A DNA stretch of 64,000 nucleotides, taken from assembly GCA_963701065.1 (NCBI GenBank), contig OY969558.1, positions 496,001 through 560,000 on the forward strand, read 5' to 3'. Positions 1-9,965 of the stretch are shown here, piece after piece. The notes under the pieces were generated by a model. It saw only the letters and a list, made by a program, of their open reading frames with translations, was not told the DNA's origin and did not search any database. Source of the stretch: Aquirickettsiella gammari (GTDB lineage: Bacteria; Pseudomonadota; Gammaproteobacteria; Diplorickettsiales; Diplorickettsiaceae). A program made the translations under genes and the position numbers. Position 1 is the stretch's first letter. Each line of letters begins with the position of its first letter.

Positions 1-224
1 TGTGTAACACATCCTCTTTGGCTTCTTTTACTGAATCCTAAATTTAATTACAAACTTATAGAGGTTTAAAAATACTCAAACTCGCAAATCCCTAAAATTC
101 GACTAGGCTAAAAATAAAGGGAATATTATTTTTTCAACATGGACTACCCGGTTATATAACAACAGTGAAACTCGCTTTATGCGAGAAAACACGGATTTCA
201 TACGAATAGAAAAGGAGGGCGACC

Positions 225-2540
225 ATGTTTAGCAAAGAGCTTGAAGTTAGTTTAAATTCCATTTTTAAACAAGCCCGTGAAAAACGTTATGAATATTTAA
301 CGGTTGAGCATCTATTATTAGCACTTTTAGATGAACCTTCTGCTGTTGCAGCACTTAAGGCGTGCGGAGCAAATCTCAATCGTCTTAAGAACGAGATTAG
401 TAATTTTATTGCGGCAACCACACCTTTATTTCCTTCTGCCGATCCTAACCTCGATATACAACCTACATTGGGTTTTCAGCGTGTTTTACAACGTGCTATT
501 TTTCAAGTGCAATCCAGCGGAAAAACTCAAGTGAATGGTGTCAATATATTGGCTGCTATCTTCGGCGAACAAGATAGCCAAGCTATTTATTTTCTTCGTC
601 GAGAAAACGTAACGCGTTCTGATTTATCGAATTACATTTCGCAAGGCCTGCCAAAATTACAGGATAATAATTTGGAGCCTAAATTAAACCATTTTGTGAC
701 CGAAGAAGAAATCACCATAGAAGGTCCTGGAAATAGTCCTTTAGAACTTTATGCGATCAATTTAAATGGCAAAGCACGCCTTGGAAAAATTGATCCTTTG
801 ATTGGACGAGCAGAAGAATTAGCCCGGGTTATTCAAATTCTTTGTCGTCGCCGCAAAAATAATCCGCTATTAGTCGGTGAAGCGGGTGTCGGAAAAACAG
901 CGATAGTCGAAGGACTGGCTAAAGCGATTATCGACAAACGGGTTCCTGAAGTTCTCGCTAACAGTACGATTTACTCGTTGGATTTAGGCAGTTTACTGGC
1001 CGGGACTAAATATCGTGGCGATTTTGAAAAACGATTTAAAGCTTTATTAGCACAACTCAAACAAGAACCTCAGTCTGTACTCTTCATCGATGAAATTCAT
1101 GTGGTAATCGGTGCAGGTGCCGCTTCCGGTGGTGTCATGGATGCCTCTAATTTAATTAAGCCTTTACTGACGACCGGCGAACTAAAATGTATCGGTGCTA
1201 CCACCTATCAAGAATATCGTAGTATTTTTGAAAAAGATCGGGCTTTAGCGAGACGCTTCCAAAAAATCGATGTCCCTGAACCCAATTTAGAAGAAACCAT
1301 CGCCATCTTACGTGGCCTACGCGATAGACTTGAAGAACATCACCATGTTAAATACCGAATGAATGCCTTACGTGCCAGCGTCGAGTTAGCGGCTCGTTAC
1401 TTACCGGATCGCTTTTTACCCGATAAGGCTATTGATATCGTTGATGAAGCGGGCGCTTATCAAGCTTTACGACCGGATCATAAAAAGAAACATATCATTG
1501 GTATCCATGAAATCGAAGCGATAGTCGCTAAGATGGTGCGTATTCCTACTCGAAATGTCTCTGCTTCGGATAAGAGTCGCTTACGTCACTTAGAGAAAAA
1601 ATTAAAATCTCGGGTATTCGGCCAAGATGTTGCGATCGAAAATCTCTGTGCCGCCATGAAATTAACCCGTTCCGGCTTAAGAGAAACCAATAAAACAATT
1701 GGATCTTTCCTTTTTGCCGGCCCAACCGGTGTTGGCAAAACCGAAGTGACGCGTCAGCTCGCTGAACTAATGGGTATTGAATTACTCCGCTTTGACATGT
1801 CCGAATATATGGAAAGACATAGTGTATCGCGTTTAATCGGCGCGCCTCCGGGTTATATCGGTTATGATCAAGGTGGATTATTAACGGAAGCGGTGACCAA
1901 ACATCCTCATGCGGTTTTATTATTGGATGAAATTGAAAAAGCGCATCCTGACATCTTCAACCTTTTATTACAGGTTATGGATCATGGTAACTTAACCGAC
2001 ACGAACGGCCGAAAAACTGATTTTAGTCACATTATTTTGGTGATGACGAGTAACGCCGGCGCGGAACAATTTAGCCGTCAAGCGATAGGCTTTACACCAA
2101 GCTTAAATCACGCTGAAAATTCAGAGGCTATCAAACGAATTTTTTCACCTGAATTTCGCAATCGACTAGACGCCACTATTTACTTCAATTATTTAAGCGC
2201 CTCTATCGTCTCTCAAGTAGTTGATAAATATTTACTCGAGCTAGAAGCGCAGCTTGAAAAGAAACATGTCACACTCAATGTAGACAAACCGGCTCGCGTT
2301 TGGCTAGCTAAGCACGGCTATGATAGAAACATGGGTGCGCGCCCAATGATGCGCCTCATCCAAGAAAAAATCAAAAAACCAATCGCCGATGAATTACTGT
2401 TTGGACGTTTAACACACGGCGGCCAACTCATACTAACCAGTGCTAACGATGAGTTACAGTTAATTATTTATGAGAAAGGAACGGTTATTAATCCACCCGC
2501 GCCCAATAAAAATTTATCTCAAGCCCCAACTATTAGCTAG
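225..2540 (+). CDS. clpA: ClpA, ATP-binding subunit of the ClpAP protease
   Basis: This is a Hsp100/AAA+ unfoldase that feeds substrates to the ClpP peptidase in the cytoplasm. The 771 residues contain an N-terminal Clp repeat domain (about 1-140) and a first AAA+ module with Walker A GEAGVGKT near 218. A second module has GPTGVGKT near 500. The tripeptide IGF near residue 620 matches the ClpP-docking loop, so a ClpA role is favoured over ClpB. There is no long middle coiled coil, which also separates it from ClpB. An excellent ribosome site (AGGAGG) lies 7 bases before the ATG. The usual upstream partner clpS is not in the 224 bases before it. The end overlaps the convergent infA by 8 bases. 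Confidence 0.96.
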   Translation: MFSKELEVSLNSIFKQAREKRYEYLTVEHLLLALLDEPSAVAALKACGANLNRLKNEISNFIAATTPLFPSADPNLDIQPTLGFQRVLQRAIFQVQSSGKTQVNGVNILAAIFGEQDSQAIYFLRRENVTRSDLSNYISQGLPKLQDNNLEPKLNHFVTEEEITIEGPGNSPLELYAINLNGKARLGKIDPLIGRAEELARVIQILCRRRKNNPLLVGEAGVGKTAIVEGLAKAIIDKRVPEVLANSTIYSLDLGSLLAGTKYRGDFEKRFKALLAQLKQEPQSVLFIDEIHVVIGAGAASGGVMDASNLIKPLLTTGELKCIGATTYQEYRSIFEKDRALARRFQKIDVPEPNLEETIAILRGLRDRLEEHHHVKYRMNALRASVELAARYLPDRFLPDKAIDIVDEAGAYQALRPDHKKKHIIGIHEIEAIVAKMVRIPTRNVSASDKSRLRHLEKKLKSRVFGQDVAIENLCAAMKLTRSGLRETNKTIGSFLFAGPTGVGKTEVTRQLAELMGIELLRFDMSEYMERHSVSRLIGAPPGYIGYDQGGLLTEAVTKHPHAVLLLDEIEKAHPDIFNLLLQVMDHGNLTDTNGRKTDFSHIILVMTSNAGAEQFSRQAIGFTPSLNHAENSEAIKRIFSPEFRNRLDATIYFNYLSASIVSQVVDKYLLELEAQLEKKHVTLNVDKPARVWLAKHGYDRNMGARPMMRLIQEKIKKPIADELLFGRLTHGGQLILTSANDELQLIIYEKGTVINPPAPNKNLSQAPTIS

Positions 2541-2781
2541 GCTTAGATTTTTCCAGCTCGGGTCCTTTGCCGCGAAATATAATACGTCCCTTGGTGAGAT
2601 CATAAGGTGTCATTTCAACCTTCACCTTATCACCTGTCAGTACACGAATATAACTTTTTCGCATACGTCCGGAAATATGGGCATTAATAACATGCCCATT
2701 TTCTAATTCAACGCGAAACAAGGTATTGGGCAAAGTCTCAATGACTGTACCTTCCATCACTATTTGATCTTCTTTGGCCAT
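2533..2781 (-). CDS. infA: Translation initiation factor IF-1
   Basis: This is a small OB-fold protein that binds the 30S A site during initiation. The 82 residues begin MAKEDQIVMEGTV and contain the family stretches FRVELENGH, ISGRMRKSYIR and GDKVKVEMTPYDL. It is about ten residues longer at the C-terminus than the usual 72, with a charged tail (GPELEKSKPS). It is convergent with clpA, and the two genes overlap by 8 bases. The clpA-infA pairing is common in gammaproteobacteria. Confidence 0.97.
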   Translation of the reverse strand: MAKEDQIVMEGTVIETLPNTLFRVELENGHVINAHISGRMRKSYIRVLTGDKVKVEMTPYDLTKGRIIFRGKGPELEKSKPS

Positions 2782-2924
2782 AATTTACCTAAGATTAACT
2801 CTATCACACTTAAGAAGTCGCTATGTTGCCGTAAAAGCTGTTTGTTTACAATAACATTTTTAGCTAAGCTGGCGTTATACTCTTTAAGTTTTGAGAAAAT
2901 TATCATAGACAACAAGGATAATCT

Positions 2925-3419
2925 ATGCCACAGCTATCCCAAGTTCACCGCTTCGCCAAGGCAATAGGCGATAAGCTCAAACAACAACATTTACAGCTGG
3001 TAACGGCTGAATCCTGTACAGGCGGGCAATTAGCACAAACCATCACCAGCGTCTCCGGTGCTTCAGAATGGTTTGAACGTGGCTTTGTGACTTATTCTAA
3101 TTTATCGAAACAACAAACTTTGGGAGTGGATAAGGCGCTACTAAACCAATATGGCCCGGTTAGTGAAAAAACCGCACTCGCTATGGCCAAAGGCGCACTC
3201 AAACAAAGCCCTGCGAGTATCAGTATTGCGATTACTGGCATTGCAGGACCTGGTGGTGGAAGCCAAGAAACACCGGTCGGGACGATATGGACCGCCTGGG
3301 CGAGCAAAAAATCTTTCTGTCAAGCCTTATGTCAACATTACTCCGGAGATCGATTGATTATTCGCTATGCCGCCGTAGAATTTGCATTGAAAACCCTACT
3401 CAGCTTAATGGAAAAATAG
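2925..3419 (+). CDS. pncC: Nicotinamide-nucleotide amidohydrolase, CinA C-terminal domain family
   Basis: This is a single-domain CinA-C protein of 164 residues. Members deamidate nicotinamide mononucleotide to nicotinate mononucleotide in pyridine-nucleotide salvage. The family signatures are visible: AESCTGGQLA near residue 28, YSNLSKQQTLGV near 54, and the glycine-rich AITGIAGPGGG near 105. No N-terminal molybdopterin-like domain of full CinA is present, so this is the short PncC form. AAGGA about 8 bases before the ATG supports the start. It is convergent with xthA, with a 30-base gap. Confidence 0.93.
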   Translation: MPQLSQVHRFAKAIGDKLKQQHLQLVTAESCTGGQLAQTITSVSGASEWFERGFVTYSNLSKQQTLGVDKALLNQYGPVSEKTALAMAKGALKQSPASISIAITGIAGPGGGSQETPVGTIWTAWASKKSFCQALCQHYSGDRLIIRYAAVEFALKTLLSLMEK

Positions 3420-3449
3420 ACTGTTCCAACTACTTTTACCTCACTTACT

Positions 3450-4214
3450 TTAGAGCACATAATCAATCGTTAAAGGGGCATGATCGGAGAAACGTCGATC
3501 CTTATAAATCGAAACGGATTTTACCTTATCCCTTAAACCAGGCGTAATGATCTGATAATCGATCCGCCAGCCGACGTTATTATCCCAAGCGCGTCCACGG
3601 TTTGACCACCACGTATATTGTTCAGTTTGTTGATTAATCTCACGAAACGCATCCACATAGCCTATAGGCCCCAAAACTTGATCCAACCACGCCCGTTCTT
3701 CCGGTAAAAATCCGGAATGTTTTTGATTACTACGCCAATTTTTTAGATCAATGGGTTTATGCGCAATATTCCAATCACCACAAATAATAAAATCACGTTT
3801 TTGACGTCGCTGCCTTTTTAAAATGGTTTTATAATGATCCAAAAACTGAAATTTAAGCTTCTGGCGTATTTCGCCGCTACTCCCTGATGGCATATAAAGC
3901 GAAGCGATACTCAAGTTGGGAAAATTTAATTGCAGATAACGCCCTTCTTTATCAGCACATTCCCAACCTAAACCTCCAACAACTGTATCGGGTTTAATAC
4001 GACTATAAACTGCAACGCCACTGTAACCTTTTTTTTCGGCGTCAAAAAAATAAGCCTGATAATCTTTGAGATGAACTGCTGTATCTAACTGCCACTCTTG
4101 CGCTTTAGTTTCTTGTAAACAAATCACATCGGCTTTTTGAGTTTTCGCCCAATCAAAAAACCCTTTTCGCGCCGCCGAGCGAATACCATTCAGATTTAAA
4201 GTCATAATACGCAT
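3450..4214 (-). CDS. xthA: Exodeoxyribonuclease III / AP endonuclease
   Basis: This is an ExoIII-family Mg-dependent nuclease that cuts at abasic sites and removes 3' blocks in base excision repair. The 254 residues show the EEP fold signatures: LNLNGIRSAARKG at the start, LQETKAQ (metal-binding Glu), CGDWNIAH (Asp/Asn pair), WRIDYQI and the terminal SDHAPL (catalytic His). The ATG overlaps the algC stop codon as TAATG, so translation is probably coupled to algC. The second methionine (residue 4) is an equally possible start. Confidence 0.95.
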   Translation of the reverse strand: MRIMTLNLNGIRSAARKGFFDWAKTQKADVICLQETKAQEWQLDTAVHLKDYQAYFFDAEKKGYSGVAVYSRIKPDTVVGGLGWECADKEGRYLQLNFPNLSIASLYMPSGSSGEIRQKLKFQFLDHYKTILKRQRRQKRDFIICGDWNIAHKPIDLKNWRSNQKHSGFLPEERAWLDQVLGPIGYVDAFREINQQTEQYTWWSNRGRAWDNNVGWRIDYQIITPGLRDKVKSVSIYKDRRFSDHAPLTIDYVL

Positions 4215-5605
4215 TAAAAGGGTAACTTTAGCGATGGTTCCATCGTTAATAAGGCTTTGCCAAATAAAGTTTGAATGCGTTGTAAGGCTTGTTGGCTATC
4301 GGCTTCAAAGCGCAATATTAAATAAGGACTCGTGTTAGATGCTCTTACTAAACCCCAACCATCCTTAAACTCGGCGCGTACCCCATCGATTTTACTCAGC
4401 TTGGCACCCGGAAATTCAACCTGCGCTTGAAAAGCCTGCATAAATGCAAATTTTTTATCTTCCGCGATAGCGAGCTTTAATTCGGGAGTATTAATACTGT
4501 TAGGTAGTGCTGTAAATAGCTCACTTACATCGCGCGTATCTTTAGCCACAATTTCTAATAAACGCGCCGCTGTATAAAGCGCATCATCAAAACCATACCA
4601 ACGTTCTTTAAAAAAAATGTGACCGCTCATTTCACCGGCCAGTAATGCACCGGTTTCTTCTAGTTTAGCCTTCATAATCGAATGTCCGGTCTTCCACATT
4701 AAAGACTGACCTTTATGTTCCGCAATAACTTTTGCCAAGTGAGCCGTCGATTTGATATCGTAAATGATGAGCGCTCCAGGATTGCGCGATAAGACATCGA
4801 TTGCATAGAGCATCATTTGTCGATCAGGCCAAATAATCTCGCCTCGATTCGTCACAACGCCGAGTCTATCGCCATCTCCATCTAATGCTAAACCAATATC
4901 GGCCTGATGCTGTTTAACTCCGGCGATTAAATCATTTAAATTTTCAGGAACACTCGGGTCTGGATGATGATTAGGGAAATAACCATCCACTTCACAAAAT
5001 AATTCAATCACTTCACAACCCAAACGTCGTAATAATTCCGGCGCCACAACTCCGCCCACACCGTTTCCGCAATCTAGAACCACGCGCAAAGGTCGTGCCA
5101 GGGTAATATCTTGCGTAATTCGATTTAAATACGCCTCTACGAGGGAAATCTGTTGCAAGCTCCCTCGGCCCGATTTAAAACCTCCCGCTTGAATGCGTGT
5201 GTACAATTCGTCGATCGTAGCTTCCGATAAACTTTTTCCGGCTAAAACAATTTTTAAGCCATTATAATTCCAAGGGTTATGGCTCGCTGTTAGCATCACG
5301 CCCGAACGATAGCTTAAATAACGGGTCGCAAAATAAAGCACGGGGCTAGGAACTTGGCCAATATCAATCACATCACAGCCACTTTCACGTAATCCCTTAT
5401 GCAGTGCTTCTATCAACACAGGCCCCGACAAGCGCCCATCGCGAGCGGTAATAATCGTCTCCTCGCCTTGCTCTTGCGCCACACTGCCAATCGCTCTACC
5501 GAGTGTCTCAATCACTTCCGGTGTTATCGATTCGCCAACAACACCTCGAATATCGTAAGCACGGAAAATACTCCTTGAGATCTCTTCAAAAGAAATTTGT
5601 TGCAT
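4214..5605 (-). CDS. algC: Phosphomannomutase/phosphoglucomutase, AlgC type
   Basis: This enzyme interconverts hexose 1- and 6-phosphates and supplies GDP-mannose and glucose-1-phosphate for surface polysaccharides. The four-domain phosphohexomutase motifs are present: FRAYDIRGVVGE near the start, the phosphoserine loop TASHNPWNYNG, the metal loop DGDGDRLGV, the sugar-binding GEMSGHIFF, and the phosphate-binding RASNTSP near the C-terminus. The start at 5605 has AGGAGA spaced 5 bases before it. An in-frame upstream ATG at 5647 would add 14 residues with no family similarity, so I reject it. It is the first gene of a two-gene unit with xthA. Length from this start is 463 residues, normal for the family. 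Confidence 0.94.
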   Translation of the reverse strand: MQQISFEEISRSIFRAYDIRGVVGESITPEVIETLGRAIGSVAQEQGEETIITARDGRLSGPVLIEALHKGLRESGCDVIDIGQVPSPVLYFATRYLSYRSGVMLTASHNPWNYNGLKIVLAGKSLSEATIDELYTRIQAGGFKSGRGSLQQISLVEAYLNRITQDITLARPLRVVLDCGNGVGGVVAPELLRRLGCEVIELFCEVDGYFPNHHPDPSVPENLNDLIAGVKQHQADIGLALDGDGDRLGVVTNRGEIIWPDRQMMLYAIDVLSRNPGALIIYDIKSTAHLAKVIAEHKGQSLMWKTGHSIMKAKLEETGALLAGEMSGHIFFKERWYGFDDALYTAARLLEIVAKDTRDVSELFTALPNSINTPELKLAIAEDKKFAFMQAFQAQVEFPGAKLSKIDGVRAEFKDGWGLVRASNTSPYLILRFEADSQQALQRIQTLFGKALLTMEPSLKLPF

Positions 5606-5765
5606 ATCTTCTCCTAAGTTTATCGACAACTGACAAAATACAGCCACCCGGCAAGCAATTTAATCATCCATGCATAAAACCTACGCTAACCGCCTATTGC
5701 ATTGATAAAAGTTAATACTATTAACATGTTTGTCCCAACTTACTCACAGCTTGCTAAATATTTTC

Positions 5766-5813
5766 TCACTTTATATAGTGGTTGCGCACTATAGAAACCA
5801 CATGATATTGTGT
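5766..5813 (+). promoter_or_regulatory. Tandem NrdR-type operator upstream of nrdA
   Basis: Two 16-base boxes lie at 5766-5781 (TCACTTTATATAGTGG) and 5798-5813 (CCACATGATATTGTGT). By my alignment each matches about 13 of 16 positions of the NrdR consensus acaCwAtATaTwGtgt. Their starts are 32 bases apart, about three helical turns, which is the spacing known for NrdR box pairs. The second box ends 50 bases before the nrdA ATG. The expected role is repression of nrdAB by NrdR when dATP is high. The nrdR gene itself is not in the window. Confidence 0.7.
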
Positions 5814-5863
5814 TATATCATTTCCATAGCGATAATTCTTCACAAGCTTTTTAAGGAGCATCC

Positions 5864-8716
5864 ATGAGCGGACTTTCATCCGAACTAATGACTTCTTCTC
5901 TTCTGCTTAATAACGCCGAGATTCTACTATCTAATCCGGAAGCAGAACAAGAGAATAAATTCATTTGTACACTGCAAGTGATTAAACGTAACGGTAAACT
6001 TGTCAATTACGACCCGAGTAAAATAAGAGTTGCGATTACCAAAGCGTTTCTTGCCGTCGAAGGCGGGCAAGCGGCACTTTCAACCCGTATCCATGAACGC
6101 GTGTCACAACTCACTCAACAAGTAACTCACATCATACAGCAACGCCACCCCAACGGTGGAACACTGCCCATTGAAGCGATACAAGATCAAGTTGAACTCG
6201 CCTTAATGCGGGTTGAAGCGCACCAAGTTGCACGCGCTTATGTGCTCTATCGTGAAGAACGACGAAAAATGCGTGCGGAAACCAACACGCAATCTCACCT
6301 TCAATTACAAGTAAGCTTAGCCGATGGAAGTCAACGCCCCTTAGATTTAACCCAGCTTAGTCTGCTCATCAGTGAAACCTGTAAAGACCTAAGTGAAGTA
6401 AAACACGAGCTAATCCTACAAGAAACCTTACGTAACCTCTATGATGGGATGCCTATCCTAGAGATTGATAAAGCACTCATTATTAGTGCGCGCACACTGG
6501 TAGAGCAAGATCCCAATTATACCTACGCGACAGCACGATTTTTATTACGCACTTTATATACAGAGGCGTTAGATTTCCTCGAACTACCCCCCGCCGTCTA
6601 CACCAACAACCACGCTGGGGTATATCACCATTATTTTCAACACTACATCAAACGCGGTGTTGCGCTGGAATTACTGGATCCACAATTACGAAGCTTTGAT
6701 TTAGAAAAATTGGGCAAAGCCTTACTCCCTGAACGGGATCAACAATTTACCTATTTGAGTTTACAAACTTTATACGATCGTTACTTTCTGCACGCTGATG
6801 ATGTCCGCTTTGAATTACCACAAGCTTTTTTTATGCGCATTGCGATGGGCCTTGCCCAGCAAGAATCGAACAAGGAAGATCGCGCTATTGAATTTTATCA
6901 ATTACTTTCTTCCTTTGATTACATGGCCTCTACACCGACCTTATTTAATGCCGGAACATTGCGTCCACAACTCTCGAGTTGCTTCTTAACCACCGTAGCA
7001 GATGATCTCGATCAAATTTACAGTGCCATAAAAGATAATGCCTTACTGTCAAAATTTGCTGGTGGTTTAGGCAATGATTGGACACCCGTTAGAGCCATGG
7101 GAGCACGAATTAAAGGCACGAATGGTAAATCACTCGGGGTAGTTCCTTTTCTAAATGTAGCCAACGCTTCTGCGGTCGCCGTCAATCAAGGTGGGAAACG
7201 TAAAGGCGCTGTCTGTGCTTATCTAGAAACTTGGCACTTAGATATCGAAGAATTTTTAGAATTAAGAAAGAATACCGGTGATGACCGACGTCGTACCCAT
7301 GACATGAATACCGCCAATTGGGTGCCTGACTTATTCATGAAACGACTCCTGCAAGGAGAAAATTGGACCTTATTCTCACCGGATGAAACACCGGATTTAC
7401 ATGATATTTTCGGTCTGGAATTTGAAGAAAAATATCAAACCTATGAGGCCAAAGCAGCGCGCGGTGAAATTAAAAATTTTAAGACTATTCCTGCTACCAA
7501 TCTGTGGCGTAAGATGCTGAGCTTATTATTTGAAACGGGACATCCCTGGATTACCTTTAAAGATCCTTGTAACTTACGTTCTCCACAACAACATATAGGA
7601 ACGATTCATAGTTCTAATTTATGTACCGAAATTACGCTTAACACGTCTATTGATGAGATTGCTGTCTGTAATTTGGGAAGTATTAATCTACCCCAACATC
7701 TCACCGCATCGGGAGAGCTTGATCAAATAAAATTACGTCGCACCATCCGCACGGCCATACGTATGTTAGATAACGTGATTGACATCAATTATTATACGGT
7801 ACCTCAAGCCCGCCGCTCTAACTTAAAACATCGCCCTATTGGTCTTGGTCTCATGGGTTTTCAGGATGCTTTATATCAGTTACGTATTCCTTATGCTTCA
7901 GAAGCTGCTATTACGTTTGCGGATCATTCCATGGAATTAATTAGTTATTATGCCATCGAAGCTTCTAGTGATTTAGCCAAAGAACGTGGCTGTTATGAAA
8001 GTTTTCAAGGCTCGTTGTGGAGTCAAGGTATCTTACCCTTAGACTCTATTGCCTTACTACAAAAAACCCGTGGCGAGTTATTCAATCAAGACCAGACGAG
8101 CCACTTAGATTGGCAATCATTACGACAAAAGGTAATAAAAGATGGGATGCGCAATTCAAATTGTATGGCCATTGCACCCACCGCCACTATCTCCAATATC
8201 TGTGGTGTTGCCCAATCTATTGAGCCAACCTACCAAAACCTATTTGTAAAATCTAATATGTCCGGCGAATTTACCGTAATCAATCCCTATTTAGTCAAAG
8301 ATCTGAAACTACTTGGGTTATGGGATGCGGTGATGCTAAATGATCTCAAATATTATGACGGTAGTTTACAAAAAATTGAACGCGTTCCTGATAGCTTAAA
8401 ACAACTCTATGCGACTGCCTTTGAGATCCCAACCCATTGGCTAGTCGAAGCCGGATCGCGTCGACAAAAGTGGATTGATCAAAGTCAATCTTTAAATCTT
8501 TATATGGCACAAGCCTCCGGTAAAAAATTAGATGAGCTCTATAAAAATATTTGGCTTAAGGGATTAAAAACCAGTTACTACTTACGTACCATGGGTGCCA
8601 CGCACACTGAAAAGGCGACCTTAGAAGGGAGCCACTTAAATTCAGTACAGTCGGACACCCCAGCCTCAGGACTAAGCTGTTCCATACTCGACCCTGATTG
8701 TGAATCATGTCAATAA
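5864..8716 (+). CDS. nrdA: Class Ia ribonucleoside-diphosphate reductase, alpha subunit
   Basis: This is the catalytic subunit reducing ribonucleoside diphosphates to deoxy forms. At 950 residues it is longer than the E. coli protein (761). The extra N-terminal part holds an ATP-cone (VIKRNGKLVNYDPSKIR near residue 38) and a second, degenerate cone-like segment near 150-240. Active-site features are SSCFLTT (first redox Cys), SNLCTEITL (thiyl radical Cys region), CNLGSINL (second redox Cys), and the C-terminal DCESC thioredoxin-accessible pair. AAGGAG sits 7 bases before the ATG. It overlaps or abuts nrdB and sits behind a tandem NrdR-type operator. Confidence 0.96.
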   Translation: MSGLSSELMTSSLLLNNAEILLSNPEAEQENKFICTLQVIKRNGKLVNYDPSKIRVAITKAFLAVEGGQAALSTRIHERVSQLTQQVTHIIQQRHPNGGTLPIEAIQDQVELALMRVEAHQVARAYVLYREERRKMRAETNTQSHLQLQVSLADGSQRPLDLTQLSLLISETCKDLSEVKHELILQETLRNLYDGMPILEIDKALIISARTLVEQDPNYTYATARFLLRTLYTEALDFLELPPAVYTNNHAGVYHHYFQHYIKRGVALELLDPQLRSFDLEKLGKALLPERDQQFTYLSLQTLYDRYFLHADDVRFELPQAFFMRIAMGLAQQESNKEDRAIEFYQLLSSFDYMASTPTLFNAGTLRPQLSSCFLTTVADDLDQIYSAIKDNALLSKFAGGLGNDWTPVRAMGARIKGTNGKSLGVVPFLNVANASAVAVNQGGKRKGAVCAYLETWHLDIEEFLELRKNTGDDRRRTHDMNTANWVPDLFMKRLLQGENWTLFSPDETPDLHDIFGLEFEEKYQTYEAKAARGEIKNFKTIPATNLWRKMLSLLFETGHPWITFKDPCNLRSPQQHIGTIHSSNLCTEITLNTSIDEIAVCNLGSINLPQHLTASGELDQIKLRRTIRTAIRMLDNVIDINYYTVPQARRSNLKHRPIGLGLMGFQDALYQLRIPYASEAAITFADHSMELISYYAIEASSDLAKERGCYESFQGSLWSQGILPLDSIALLQKTRGELFNQDQTSHLDWQSLRQKVIKDGMRNSNCMAIAPTATISNICGVAQSIEPTYQNLFVKSNMSGEFTVINPYLVKDLKLLGLWDAVMLNDLKYYDGSLQKIERVPDSLKQLYATAFEIPTHWLVEAGSRRQKWIDQSQSLNLYMAQASGKKLDELYKNIWLKGLKTSYYLRTMGATHTEKATLEGSHLNSVQSDTPASGLSCSILDPDCESCQ

Positions 8717-8754
8717 GTTTTAAAAAAGTTACTATTGCGGAGGATTGTGCCACT

Positions 8755-9876
8755 ATGAACACGACTAATTCAAATACAAACACCGTATTCCCTGTGAAAT
8801 CGACTGAAGATACGCACGGTGGCTTTACTGGTTTAGAAGCGCTCGAAATAGGCGCTGCGCGTGTACAAGTCGATGATAAAAAAATTATTAATTGTCGCGC
8901 TGATCTCAATCAGCTTGTTCCCTTTAAATATAAATGGGCTTGGGAAAAATATTTAGCGGCTTGTGCTAATCATTGGATGCCACAAGAAATTAATATGTCC
9001 GCTGACATCGCTTTATGGCGCGATCCGAAAGGGCTAAGCTCCGATGAGCGTTTGATCATAGAACGAAGTCTAGGGTTCTTTTCAACCGCCGATTCCTTAG
9101 TGGCTAATAATCTCGTTTTAGCGGTCTATCGCCACATTACCAATCCAGAATGTCGTCAATATTTACTAAGACAAGCCTTTGAAGAAGCCTTACATACCCA
9201 TGCCTACCAATATGTGATCGAAAGTTTAGGGATGGATGAATCACGCCTTTTTAACATGTATCGTGAACTACCCACCGTCGCAAAAAAAACCGAGTGGGCA
9301 CTCCCCTTTACCCAAAGCTTAGCAGATCCTTTGTTTCGTACGGGCACACCTGAAAATGATCAACGTCTATTGCGCGATTTGATTGCGTTTTATGTTGTAT
9401 TCGAAGGTATATTTTTCTATGTTGGCTTTTCACAGATTTTAAGTATGGGTCGACGCAATAAAATGACCGGCACCGCCGAACAATTTCAATATATTTTACG
9501 TGATGAGTCGATGCATTTAAATTTTGGTATCGATGTTATCAATCAAATTAAATTGGAAAATCCACATTTATGGACCTCTGAATTCAAAACTTATGTAATT
9601 AATCTTGTCAAAGAAGGGGTTGATCTCGAGTATCAATATGCAAAGGACACCATGCCACGCGGTATTCTGGGATTAAATGCAAATATGATGTGGGATTATC
9701 TACGTTTTATAGGCAATCGACGTCTTGTACAAATTGGCTTACCTGAACAATATTCAGGTGTCAGTAACCCTTTACCCTGGATGAGTGAAATCATTGATCT
9801 TAAAAAGGAAAAGAATTTCTTTGAAACCCGCGTGACCGAATATCAAACCGGCGGTAGCTTAAATTGGGATGACTAA
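8755..9876 (+). CDS. nrdB: Class Ia ribonucleoside-diphosphate reductase, beta subunit
   Basis: This is the di-iron, tyrosyl-radical subunit partnering NrdA. The helix EEALHTHAYQYVIE supplies the Glu and His metal ligands, with a Tyr four residues after the His in the place of the radical Tyr122 of E. coli. RDESMHLNFG supplies the later Glu/His ligands. Two starts are possible. ATG 8755 has a GGAGG 11 bases upstream and is my choice (373 residues). ATG 8707 overlaps the nrdA stop and would add 16 residues without a clear ribosome site. A strong bidirectional terminator follows at 9920. Confidence 0.95.
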   Translation: MNTTNSNTNTVFPVKSTEDTHGGFTGLEALEIGAARVQVDDKKIINCRADLNQLVPFKYKWAWEKYLAACANHWMPQEINMSADIALWRDPKGLSSDERLIIERSLGFFSTADSLVANNLVLAVYRHITNPECRQYLLRQAFEEALHTHAYQYVIESLGMDESRLFNMYRELPTVAKKTEWALPFTQSLADPLFRTGTPENDQRLLRDLIAFYVVFEGIFFYVGFSQILSMGRRNKMTGTAEQFQYILRDESMHLNFGIDVINQIKLENPHLWTSEFKTYVINLVKEGVDLEYQYAKDTMPRGILGLNANMMWDYLRFIGNRRLVQIGLPEQYSGVSNPLPWMSEIIDLKKEKNFFETRVTEYQTGGSLNWDD

Positions 9877-9919
9877 ATACTCACGCTCATTTTAACTAAG
9901 CTTTAGGTACACTATTGAA

Positions 9920-9956
9920 AAAAGTGGCGCTCGTGTAACAGCTAAGCGCCACTTTT
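9920..9956. terminator. Bidirectional terminator between nrdB and znuB
   Basis: A perfect 12-bp stem (AAAAGTGGCGCT at 9920-9931, AGCGCCACTTTT at 9945-9956) has a 13-base loop and ends in T runs on both strands. It lies between convergent genes and should serve both nrdB (plus) and the metal importer operon (minus). Confidence 0.85.
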
Positions 9957-9965
9957 TGCTTTTAA

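Noticed and set aside
1..69. Open frame at the left edge ending at TAA near 69
   Set aside because: Only 22 codons are visible with no recognisable protein. It may be the 3' end of an upstream gene but cannot be supported.
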